A stretch of 64,000 nt of DNA from Hyphomicrobiales bacterium (GTDB taxonomy: Bacteria > Pseudomonadota > Alphaproteobacteria > Rhizobiales > Rhizobiaceae), in assembly GCA_900469625.1 (NCBI GenBank), contig UBXV01000008.1, positions 1 to 64,000 on the forward strand. Reading direction: 5' to 3'. Positions 57,176-64,000 of the stretch are shown here, one piece after another; positions within the stretch are counted from its first letter, which is position 1, and each line of letters opens with the position of its first letter. The notes under the pieces were generated by a model. That model did not search any database and was not told where the DNA came from. It saw only the letters and a list, made by a program, of their open reading frames with translations. Made by a program: the position numbers and the translations under genes.

Positions 57176-59979
57176 CCGGCCTCCCCTTCCTGTTTGCCAA
57201 TCCCGCCATGCTCGCCGCCCTCGTCGCCCTGCCGGTGATCTGGTGGCTGCTGCGCATGACGCCGCCGAAACCGGTCGCCGAAGTGTTTCCGCCGCTGCGC
57301 ATTCTCGCCTCGGTCCTGAAGCGCGAGGAGACGCCGTCGAAAAGCCCGTGGTGGCTGACGCTGCTGCGCATGCTTCTGGTCGCCGCGGTCATTTTTGCGA
57401 TCGCCGACCCCGTCGTCAATCCGCGGCAGAACACCCTTGCAACAGGCGGCCCGCTCGCGATTGTCGTCGACAACAGCTGGGCGACGGCAACCGACTGGGA
57501 ACAGCGCGTCGAGGCGGTCAACACGCTGATCGACGACGCGGAAGCGCGTGATCTCGCTGTCTCGATCGCCTTTACCGGCGACCGCCAGCACGATGCCACG
57601 CCCGGTTCGGCAGCGACGGCGCGCACCAGGCTTGCCGCCGCAGCACCCATTCCGCTCTCCGTCGACCGCACCCAGGCGATCGCCGCGCTCAAGACCGCCT
57701 TCGAAGGCACGAAACCCGGCACGCTCGCCTTCGTCAGCGATGGCATCGAAACACCCGATCAGAAGACGATGGCGGCACTGTCTGAGGTAGGAGCCGCCGA
57801 ATTGCGGATCGTCGAGGCCGATGGCGGCCGTACCATCGCTCTGACCGACAGCGTCAACGGCTCGACCGGCATGTCCGTGACCGCGACCCGGCTGCGCAAG
57901 GACGGTACACTCACCGTCCCGATCGTCGCCTATGACACGCGCGGCCGCGAGATCGCCGACGGGCAGATCGCCTTTGCCGCCGGCGAAGGCGTCGCCAAGG
58001 GCAGCATCGAGGCGCCCTTCGAACTGCGCAACGACTTTGCCCGCATCGGCATCGAGAATGCGGCAACCGCCGGCAGCGTGCATCTGCTCGATGACGGCTT
58101 CCGCCGTCGACGCGTGGCACTTCTGAGCGGCGAAGCCCGGGATCAGTCGCAACCGCTTCTGTCGCCGCTCTACTACATCAACCGCGCCCTCGCCCCCTAC
58201 GCCGATCTGGTCGAACCGCACGAGACCGACCTTGCAGTCGCCATTCCGGAACTGCTGGAGCAGAAGCCGTCGGTGCTGATCATGGCCGATATCGGCCGGC
58301 TTCCCGAAGAGATCTATCCGAAGCTGACGAAATGGATCGACAATGGCGGCATGCTCATCCGCTTCGCCGGGCCGCGCCTTGCGGCAGCCCCCGCCGACGA
58401 TCCGCTGGTGCCGGTAACACTGCGCCAGGGCGAGCGGGCGCTCGGCGGCGCGCTCTCCTGGTCCGAGCCGCAGCCGCTCGCCGACTATCCGGGCAATAGC
58501 CCGTTTGCCGGCATGGCACGACCGACAGACATTCTCGTCAAGCGACAGGTCCTGGCCGAGCCGACCGCCGATCTTTCCGAACGCACCTGGGCAAGCCTTG
58601 CCGATGGGACGCCGCTGGTCACGACCTCGGCCCATGGCGCCGGCCGCATCGTGCTTTTCCATGTCAGCGCCGAGGCCACCTGGTCTAACCTGCCGATATC
58701 GGGCGACTTCGTCGAGATGCTTCGCCGCAGCGTCCAGCTGTCGCGCGGCGGCGGCGTCGCCAACGAGGGCAACGCGCAGCAGCAGACGCTTGCGCCCTAT
58801 CGGCTGCTCAACGCCGACGGCGTGCTCGTCGCCGAGACCGGCAACGCAAGGCCGCTCGACGTCGTCCCCGGCAAGGCGCCGGTTGCGACGCCTGAAAACC
58901 CGCCTGGCCTTTACGGCTCGGAAGACGGTTTCACCGCACTCAATCTATTGCCGCGCAACGGCGAATTGCAGCCGATCGACATGACGGCCGCCGGTGCGCA
59001 CACCACCCAGCAGCTGACGGCCTCCGAGAGCTGGTCGCTGAAGCCGGCGCTGTTTACGCTGGCGATGCTGTTGCTGCTCGTCGATGCCCTCATCGTGTTG
59101 TTCATGGGCGGCGCCCTCTCGCGGCTGCGGCCGGCCAAGGCCATGACCGCGGCTGTTCTGCTGGCGGCCAGTGCCCTTCTCGTATCGCCGCCGGACGGAC
59201 ACGCCGACGACAGCCGACCGGAGGACACAGGCATCCTGGAGCGCCTCGACACCACGCATCTCGCCTATGTGGTCACGGGCGAGGATGAAGTCGATCGGCT
59301 CTCCGAGCGCGGCCTGACGGGCCTTACCGACTTTCTCACCTATCGCACCACGCTCGAGCCCGGCACGCCCGTCGGCCTCGATATCGCCAAGGACGAGCTT
59401 GCGTTCTACCCGATCATCTACTGGCCGGTTTCGGCGTCGGCGCCGATGCCGAGCCCGCAGGCCGTCAGCCGCATCGACGCCTATATGCGCGCCGGCGGCA
59501 CCGTGCTGTTCGATACGCGCGACCAGTTCTCCTCGCTCGGCGCATCGTCGGGCGGCACCAGCCCCAACACCGAGCGGCTGCAGGCGATCCTCGCCAATCT
59601 CGACATTCCGCCGCTGGAACCGGTGCCGACCGACCACGTGCTGACCAAGGCGTTTTACCTGCTGTCGAACTTTCCCGGCCGCTACACCGGCAGCCCGCTG
59701 TGGATCGAGGCGCAGCTCGACAACCGCGAAGAGCCGAGCAACCGCCCGGCCCGCTCCGGCGATGGCGTCACGCCGATCATGATCACAGGCAATGATTTCG
59801 CCGGCGCCTGGGCGGTGGATGCCAACGGCGTCGCGTTGCTGCCGACCGTGCCGCCGGACGAAATGCAGCGCGAATACGCCTTCCGCTCCGGCGTCAACAT
59901 CATGATGTATATGCTGACCGGCAACTACAAGGCCGACCAGGTGCACGTGCCGGCCCTGCTCGAACGGCTCGGACAATGA
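57172..59979 (+). CDS. BatA-like/DUF4159 membrane protein, degenerate VWA
   Basis: A 935-residue protein. Two N-terminal helices (about 6-24 and 61-77; PSKSPWWLTLLRMLLVAAV) flank a BatA-like region. A VWA domain follows (about 85-225) whose MIDAS is altered: IVVDNSWATATD reads DxSxA rather than DxSxS, with SDG later. A class I glutamine amidotransferase-like or periplasmic region spans about 300-600. Two more helices lie near 622-645 and 655-672. The C-terminus (about 690-935; THLAYVVTGEDEVDRLSERG, YIMR-type AYMRAGGTVLFDTRDQF) is a DUF4159 domain. Operon position suggests a substrate or scaffold of the MoxR chaperone. Confidence 0.9.
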   Translation: MTGLPFLFANPAMLAALVALPVIWWLLRMTPPKPVAEVFPPLRILASVLKREETPSKSPWWLTLLRMLLVAAVIFAIADPVVNPRQNTLATGGPLAIVVDNSWATATDWEQRVEAVNTLIDDAEARDLAVSIAFTGDRQHDATPGSAATARTRLAAAAPIPLSVDRTQAIAALKTAFEGTKPGTLAFVSDGIETPDQKTMAALSEVGAAELRIVEADGGRTIALTDSVNGSTGMSVTATRLRKDGTLTVPIVAYDTRGREIADGQIAFAAGEGVAKGSIEAPFELRNDFARIGIENAATAGSVHLLDDGFRRRRVALLSGEARDQSQPLLSPLYYINRALAPYADLVEPHETDLAVAIPELLEQKPSVLIMADIGRLPEEIYPKLTKWIDNGGMLIRFAGPRLAAAPADDPLVPVTLRQGERALGGALSWSEPQPLADYPGNSPFAGMARPTDILVKRQVLAEPTADLSERTWASLADGTPLVTTSAHGAGRIVLFHVSAEATWSNLPISGDFVEMLRRSVQLSRGGGVANEGNAQQQTLAPYRLLNADGVLVAETGNARPLDVVPGKAPVATPENPPGLYGSEDGFTALNLLPRNGELQPIDMTAAGAHTTQQLTASESWSLKPALFTLAMLLLLVDALIVLFMGGALSRLRPAKAMTAAVLLAASALLVSPPDGHADDSRPEDTGILERLDTTHLAYVVTGEDEVDRLSERGLTGLTDFLTYRTTLEPGTPVGLDIAKDELAFYPIIYWPVSASAPMPSPQAVSRIDAYMRAGGTVLFDTRDQFSSLGASSGGTSPNTERLQAILANLDIPPLEPVPTDHVLTKAFYLLSNFPGRYTGSPLWIEAQLDNREEPSNRPARSGDGVTPIMITGNDFAGAWAVDANGVALLPTVPPDEMQREYAFRSGVNIMMYMLTGNYKADQVHVPALLERLGQ

Positions 59980-59989
59980 GGGCCGATCG

Positions 59990-62056
59990 ATGACAGCCGA
60001 CTTCTCGCCCTTCATCCCCTGGCCCTATCTGGCCGTGCTGGCCGTCGTGGCCGCAATCCTCGCCGCGCTCGGTATCTGGCGCGGCGTGCGCGGCGCCTGG
60101 GTGCGTGCAGCAGCGCTTGTTGCCTTCTGCCTGGCGCTCGCCAATCCGATCCTGTTCCAGGAACAGCGCGAGCCGCTGTCGACCATCGTCGCCGTCGTCG
60201 TCGACCGCAGCCAGAGCCAGGACTATGACGGAAGGCGGGCGCAGACCGACAAGGCCCTTGCGGAGCTCAAGGACCGGCTCGCCCGTTTCCCGCAGATCGA
60301 GACCCGCATCGTCGAGGCCGCAGACAGCCCGGAGAGCGAGGCCCCTTCGACCCGTCTGTTTTCCGCGCTGACTTCCGTGCTTGCCGACGTGCCGCCGGCG
60401 CGGGTGGGCGGTGCGATCTTCATCACCGATGGCCAGATCCACGACGTTCCCGACATCAACCAGAAGCTCGGCTTCGACGCGCCGATCCACGGGCTGATCA
60501 GCGGCAAGCCCGACGAATTCGACCGCCGCATCGAGATCGTCAGCGCCCCGCGCTTTGGCATTGTCGGCGAGCAGCAGAAGCTGACCTTCCGTGTGGTAGA
60601 CGACGGCAAGGCGCAGGGCACTGCCGAGGTGACCATCCGGCTCAACGGCAACGAGATCGCCACCGAAGTCGCCGAGCCCGGCACCGACGTGCCGTTCAGC
60701 TTCACCGTGCCGCGCGGCGGCAACAACATTCTCGAGTTCGCGGTGAACGGTGTTCCCGGCGAAGTCACCGAAACGAACAATCGCGCAGTGCACGTGCTCG
60801 ACGGTATCCGCGAGAACCTGCGCGTGCTCTTGGTCTCCGGCGAGCCACATGCCGGCGAGCGCGCCTGGCGCAACCTGCTGAAATCCGACGCCGCCGTCGA
60901 CCTCGTGCATTTCACCATTCTGCGCCCGCCGGAAAAACAGGACGGGACCCCGATCAACGAGCTGTCGCTGATCGCGTTTCCGACGCGCGAACTGTTCGTC
61001 GACAAGATCAGCGAGTTCGATCTGATCATCTTCGACCGTTACCAGCACCGCGGCGTGCTGCCGATCCTCTACTACGACAACATCGCGCAATATGTGCAGA
61101 ATGGCGGCGCGCTTCTGATCGCCGCCGGGCCCGAGCATGCCGGCAACGACTCCATCGCCGCCACGCCGCTTTCGGCCGTCCTGCCGGCCAACCCGACCGG
61201 CGTGATGAACGAAAAGGGGTTCTACCCGCGCCTTTCCGACGAGGGCAAGAAACACCCCGTGACCCGCGGCCTCGAGGGCGCTGCCAGCGAACCGCCGCAA
61301 TGGGGCCGCTGGTTCCGCACGGTCGACGTCGACCGGCCACTCGGCCAGACGGTTATGGAAGCGGCCGACGGCAAACCGTTGCTCGTCCTGAACCGCGTCG
61401 GCAAGGGCCGTGTCGCCATGCTCCTGTCCGACCAGGGGTGGCTCTGGGCCCGTGGTTTCGAGGGCGGCGGACCGCATGTCTCCCTCTATCGCCGCACCGC
61501 TCACTGGCTGATGCAGGAACCAGCACTGGAAGAAGAGGCGCTGACCGCACGCGCAAAGGGCCGGACGCTCGAAATCACCCGTCAGACCATCGAGGGTGAT
61601 CCCGGCCTTGCAACCCTCACCTATCCCTCTGGAAAGACCGAGGAGCTGACGCTCGCCCAGCGCGAGCCCGGCCTCTACAGCGCGGAGGTCAAAACCACGG
61701 AAACCGGGCTGTTCGAAGTCGCAAACGACGAACTGACGACGCTCGTCCATGTCGGCAATGTCGATGCGCCGGAATTCAAGGCGGCCATTTCGACCGAGGA
61801 CAAGCTGCGTCCCTGGGCGGAACAGACCAAGGGGCTGGTGCACCGGCTGGCAAGCGCCGATGGCGCCACCGATCTGCCGTCGATCCTGCCAGTGCGGGGT
61901 GCCGTGCGGGTCGCCGACGATCAGCGGCTATCGCTGCGCATGACCGACGAGACCGTGCTCAGGGGCATCAATTCGCTGTCGCTGTTCACCGGCCTCTTTG
62001 GGCTTGCCGCCCTTCTCCTGCTGATATCGGCAACCTGGTATCGCGAGGGTCGATGA
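59990..62056 (+). CDS. Membrane VWA / glutamine-amidotransferase-like protein
   Basis: A 688-residue protein starting 10 bases after the previous stop. N-terminal helices lie at about 12-33 and 38-57, with one at the C-terminus (about 660-680). Residues about 66-200 form a VWA-like domain with an intact MIDAS: VVVDRSQSQD (DxSxS) and FITDGQIHD. The middle (about 275-510) resembles a class I amidotransferase-like fold (RVLLVSGEPHAGERAWRNLL, YVQNGGALLIAAGPEH) without the Cys nucleophile I would expect. The acetyltransferase gene overlaps its stop by four bases. Confidence 0.9.
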   Translation: MTADFSPFIPWPYLAVLAVVAAILAALGIWRGVRGAWVRAAALVAFCLALANPILFQEQREPLSTIVAVVVDRSQSQDYDGRRAQTDKALAELKDRLARFPQIETRIVEAADSPESEAPSTRLFSALTSVLADVPPARVGGAIFITDGQIHDVPDINQKLGFDAPIHGLISGKPDEFDRRIEIVSAPRFGIVGEQQKLTFRVVDDGKAQGTAEVTIRLNGNEIATEVAEPGTDVPFSFTVPRGGNNILEFAVNGVPGEVTETNNRAVHVLDGIRENLRVLLVSGEPHAGERAWRNLLKSDAAVDLVHFTILRPPEKQDGTPINELSLIAFPTRELFVDKISEFDLIIFDRYQHRGVLPILYYDNIAQYVQNGGALLIAAGPEHAGNDSIAATPLSAVLPANPTGVMNEKGFYPRLSDEGKKHPVTRGLEGAASEPPQWGRWFRTVDVDRPLGQTVMEAADGKPLLVLNRVGKGRVAMLLSDQGWLWARGFEGGGPHVSLYRRTAHWLMQEPALEEEALTARAKGRTLEITRQTIEGDPGLATLTYPSGKTEELTLAQREPGLYSAEVKTTETGLFEVANDELTTLVHVGNVDAPEFKAAISTEDKLRPWAEQTKGLVHRLASADGATDLPSILPVRGAVRVADDQRLSLRMTDETVLRGINSLSLFTGLFGLAALLLLISATWYREGR

Positions 62057-62526
62057 CCGTTCCGGACGTCGCCATCAGCAACCTGCGCGACGTCCCCTAT
62101 TTCGCCGATGATATCGCCGACCGTGTCTGGCGGGCCTGGTGGGAGCCGCGCGGCTTTCCCTTCGGCCATATCGCCGAACTGGTGGCGGGCAGCCTTGGCG
62201 ACCATCACATCCCCTTAGCGCTCGTCGCTCATCGCGGCGCGACGTTCATCGGCACCGCATCGGTGATCGAATGCGATCTGGAGGAGCGACCGGCACTTCG
62301 CCCCTGGGTGGCGGCGGTCTGGGTGGAGCCGACGTTTCGCGGCCTCGGCATCGGCGCCAGCATCGTGCGCCATGCTGCAGAAGCGGCCTTGTCCACGGGG
62401 GTCGAGCGCGTGTTTCTCTGCGCCTTGCCGCAAAAGCGCGCCTTCTATGAGCGCGGTGGCTGGCACCTCGACGAAAAGGATGTGGGCGAAAGCCGCCTCG
62501 ACGTCTTCAGTATGCGCCGTTCCTGA
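62053..62526 (+). CDS. GNAT-family N-acetyltransferase
   Basis: A 157-residue acetyltransferase whose ATG overlaps the preceding stop (ATGA). The acetyl-CoA loop is FRGLGIGASIVRHAAEAALS near residue 95. The C-terminal YERGGWHLDEKDVGE is typical. It is the last gene of the MoxR operon by position, although functional linkage to it is not shown. Substrate unknown. Confidence 0.92.
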   Translation: MTVPDVAISNLRDVPYFADDIADRVWRAWWEPRGFPFGHIAELVAGSLGDHHIPLALVAHRGATFIGTASVIECDLEERPALRPWVAAVWVEPTFRGLGIGASIVRHAAEAALSTGVERVFLCALPQKRAFYERGGWHLDEKDVGESRLDVFSMRRS

Positions 62527-62579
62527 ATTAGGCCACAATGACCTTCGACATCGCAGAGGCATATTCTGGAGCTCTGTAG

Positions 62580-63773
62580 ATGCGTTTGTTTGCCTCCGCC
62601 CTTCTCACTCTTGTTCTTTCCGGTACGGCTCTTTCCAGCCCGGTTAAGGCCGCCGACCTCATCGACTTCTGGGACAAGCCGCAACATGGCGGCAACAGCT
62701 TCAACCGGCTGCCGCCGGACGAGGCCTATTTCAAGGCCCTGTCGGGCTACGGCGCCACCTGGGTTCGCCTGTCCTATGACAAGTGGAGGCCGGCCAAACG
62801 CGACTACCTGATCGGCAATGCCGACAAATACGAGGGCATTCCGGCCGCCGACCTGAAGACGTTGAAGGAAACGCTGGATCGTGCCGAGAAGGCCGGACTG
62901 AAGGTGGTCATCACCCCCCTGTCCCTGCCCGGCATGCGCTGGTCGCAGAACAACGGCAACAAGTTCGATGGCCGCATCTGGCAGGACAAGGCCTGGTGGG
63001 CCGAGGCCGCAAACTTCTGGCGCGATCTCGCCCGCGAACTCAAGGATCATCCGGCTGTCGCCGGCTACAACATCATCAACGAACCGGCGCCTGAAAAGCA
63101 GAACGGTCTTGCCGAACATGCCGACGGCAAGGCGATGCAGGACTGGTACGCAGCCAAGAAAGGCAGCGCCTCCGACCTCCTCGCCTTCTATGAAACTGTC
63201 ATCGCCGCCATCCGCGAGGTCGATCCGGCAACGCCGATCATGGCGGACGCCGGCTGGTATGCCGCAGCCGATGCCTTCAGCTATTGGCCGTCCGGTCTCA
63301 GCGACCAGAAGGTGCTCTACAGTTTCCACATGTACGAGCCCTATGCGGCCACCAGCGCCCCCAACATGAAGCGGGAGAAACCCTATCGTTATCCCGGCAA
63401 GGTGCCCTTCGGCGAAGGCGAGGAAAACTGGGACAAGGCGCGCGTCGCGGCCTATCTCGGCCAGCCGGTAGAATGGGCAAAAGACAAGGGCATTCCGCTC
63501 AATCGCGTCATTGCCGGCGAGTTCGGCTGCATGCGTCGCTGGACCGGCTGCAAGGCCTATCTCGAGGACGTGCTGACGACGCTCGACAAGGACGCCCTGC
63601 ACTGGGCGTTCTACAGCTTCCGCGAAGACAGCTGGGACGGCATGGACTACGAACTCGGATCGAAGAAGGTCCACTGGAAATACTGGGACGCGATCGACGC
63701 CGGCACGCCCGATCCGGTCAAGCGCACGGAGACACCGGAATTCGAACCGATCGCCCGGAGACTGGCAAAGTAG
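62580..63773 (+). CDS. Secreted glycoside hydrolase family 5 (cellulase-type)
   Basis: A 397-residue exported glycosidase. The signal peptide ends about residue 22 (SSPVKAAD). The (beta/alpha)8 barrel shows the GH5 acid/base E168 in YNIINEPAPE and nucleophile E314 in IAGEFGCMRR. Aromatic substrate-binding residues are present, for example WAFYSFREDSWDGMDYEL near the C-terminus. GH5 includes endoglucanases, mannanases and exoglucanases; the specificity cannot be read. A GNAT gene follows 8 bases after. Confidence 0.93.
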   Translation: MRLFASALLTLVLSGTALSSPVKAADLIDFWDKPQHGGNSFNRLPPDEAYFKALSGYGATWVRLSYDKWRPAKRDYLIGNADKYEGIPAADLKTLKETLDRAEKAGLKVVITPLSLPGMRWSQNNGNKFDGRIWQDKAWWAEAANFWRDLARELKDHPAVAGYNIINEPAPEKQNGLAEHADGKAMQDWYAAKKGSASDLLAFYETVIAAIREVDPATPIMADAGWYAAADAFSYWPSGLSDQKVLYSFHMYEPYAATSAPNMKREKPYRYPGKVPFGEGEENWDKARVAAYLGQPVEWAKDKGIPLNRVIAGEFGCMRRWTGCKAYLEDVLTTLDKDALHWAFYSFREDSWDGMDYELGSKKVHWKYWDAIDAGTPDPVKRTETPEFEPIARRLAK

Positions 63774-63781
63774 GAGCACCC

Positions 63782-64000
63782 ATGTTCGAGGTCACCGACG
63801 CACCGCCGGCCGAAGCGCTGGAAGCCATCGGCCAAGGCTTGACGGCCTTCAACGCCGCCGATGTCGGTCCATCCGAACGACGGCCGCTGGCGGTGCTGGT
63901 CGGCGGTCCGGATGCGGCAGGAAAACGCGGCGGCCTCAGCGGCTATACCGCGTGGGGCTGGCTGTTCGTGCAATGGCTGTGGCTGCCGGACGACCTGCGC
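63782..64000 (+). CDS. GNAT-family N-acetyltransferase, 3' part outside the window
   Basis: The first 73 codons of a gene cut by the window end. The product starts MFEVTDAPPAEALEAIGQGL and includes GGLSGYTAWGWLFVQWLWLP, a segment found in a small GNAT subgroup. Two bases before its ATG are the last bases of the GH5 intergenic spacer, which has an AGGAGCACCC ribosome site. Nothing can be said about the missing part. Confidence 0.82.
   Translation, partial: MFEVTDAPPAEALEAIGQGLTAFNAADVGPSERRPLAVLVGGPDAAGKRGGLSGYTAWGWLFVQWLWLPDDLR

Overview
The window is a high-GC, gene-dense stretch of a chromosome from the Rhizobiaceae, most likely Sinorhizobium/Ensifer. The evidence is the order yqeY-carA beside dnaG, the order lgt-MidA-pgeF, an alphaproteobacterial ClpS2, a BA14K protein, RIME-like palindromic repeats, and promoters of the GGAAC-N16/17-CGTT type used by RpoE2/EcfG. 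This assignment is inferred from recalled gene order and family knowledge; no search was run. I saw no insertion sequence, prophage, CRISPR array, tRNA or rRNA.

Layout, left to right. 0.4-7.5 kb: recQ, dnaG, an unrecognised possible regulator, yqeY and carA. 7.7-10.8 kb: a LysR/SDR/imine-reductase-like cassette with nested operator repeats, then a small HTH gene. 10.9-17.3 kb: aspartate aminotransferase, a VIT/VWA protein translationally coupled to a Gram-negative class GN sortase, a PQQ-type sugar dehydrogenase and a DUF3052 protein. 17.4-22.3 kb: a DMT exporter, a cold-shock gene with a long leader region, BA14K, a metallo-beta-lactamase-fold hydrolase, and two divergent envelope genes with RpoE2-type promoters. 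22.4-29.8 kb: ilvE, a MarR/response-regulator/histidine-kinase set, a TPR protein, a dual-specificity-type phosphatase, CsaA, proC, YbjN and UbiK. 30-36.2 kb: lgt, MidA-like methyltransferase, pgeF, an M24 creatinase-like hydrolase, a lipoprotein and prs. 36.3-41.2 kb: an aldehyde dehydrogenase module (DUF779, ALDH, GAF-Fis regulator) and a BenE transporter. 41.4-48.3 kb: rplY, a GGDEF-EAL protein paired with a periplasmic binding protein, pth, GNAT, clpS and ychF. 48.3-55 kb: a membrane protein, tandem MaoC genes, small stress-type genes, apt, a TonB-C-like lipoprotein, and the overlapping operon DUF1285-NUDIX-cca. 55.2-62.5 kb: a tight MoxR/DUF58/DUF4159/VWA operon ending in a GNAT gene. 62.6-64 kb: a secreted GH5 glycosidase and a GNAT gene cut by the window end.

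Most genes are housekeeping or conserved rhizobial genes. The parts most worth a second look are the sortase with its LPQTA substrate, the MoxR/VWA operon with intact and degenerate metal sites, the GGDEF-EAL/binding-protein pair, the stress-promoter group around 21 kb and 50.7 kb, and two intergenic operator regions (8.57-8.62 kb and 23.46-23.51 kb) with perfect inverted repeats.
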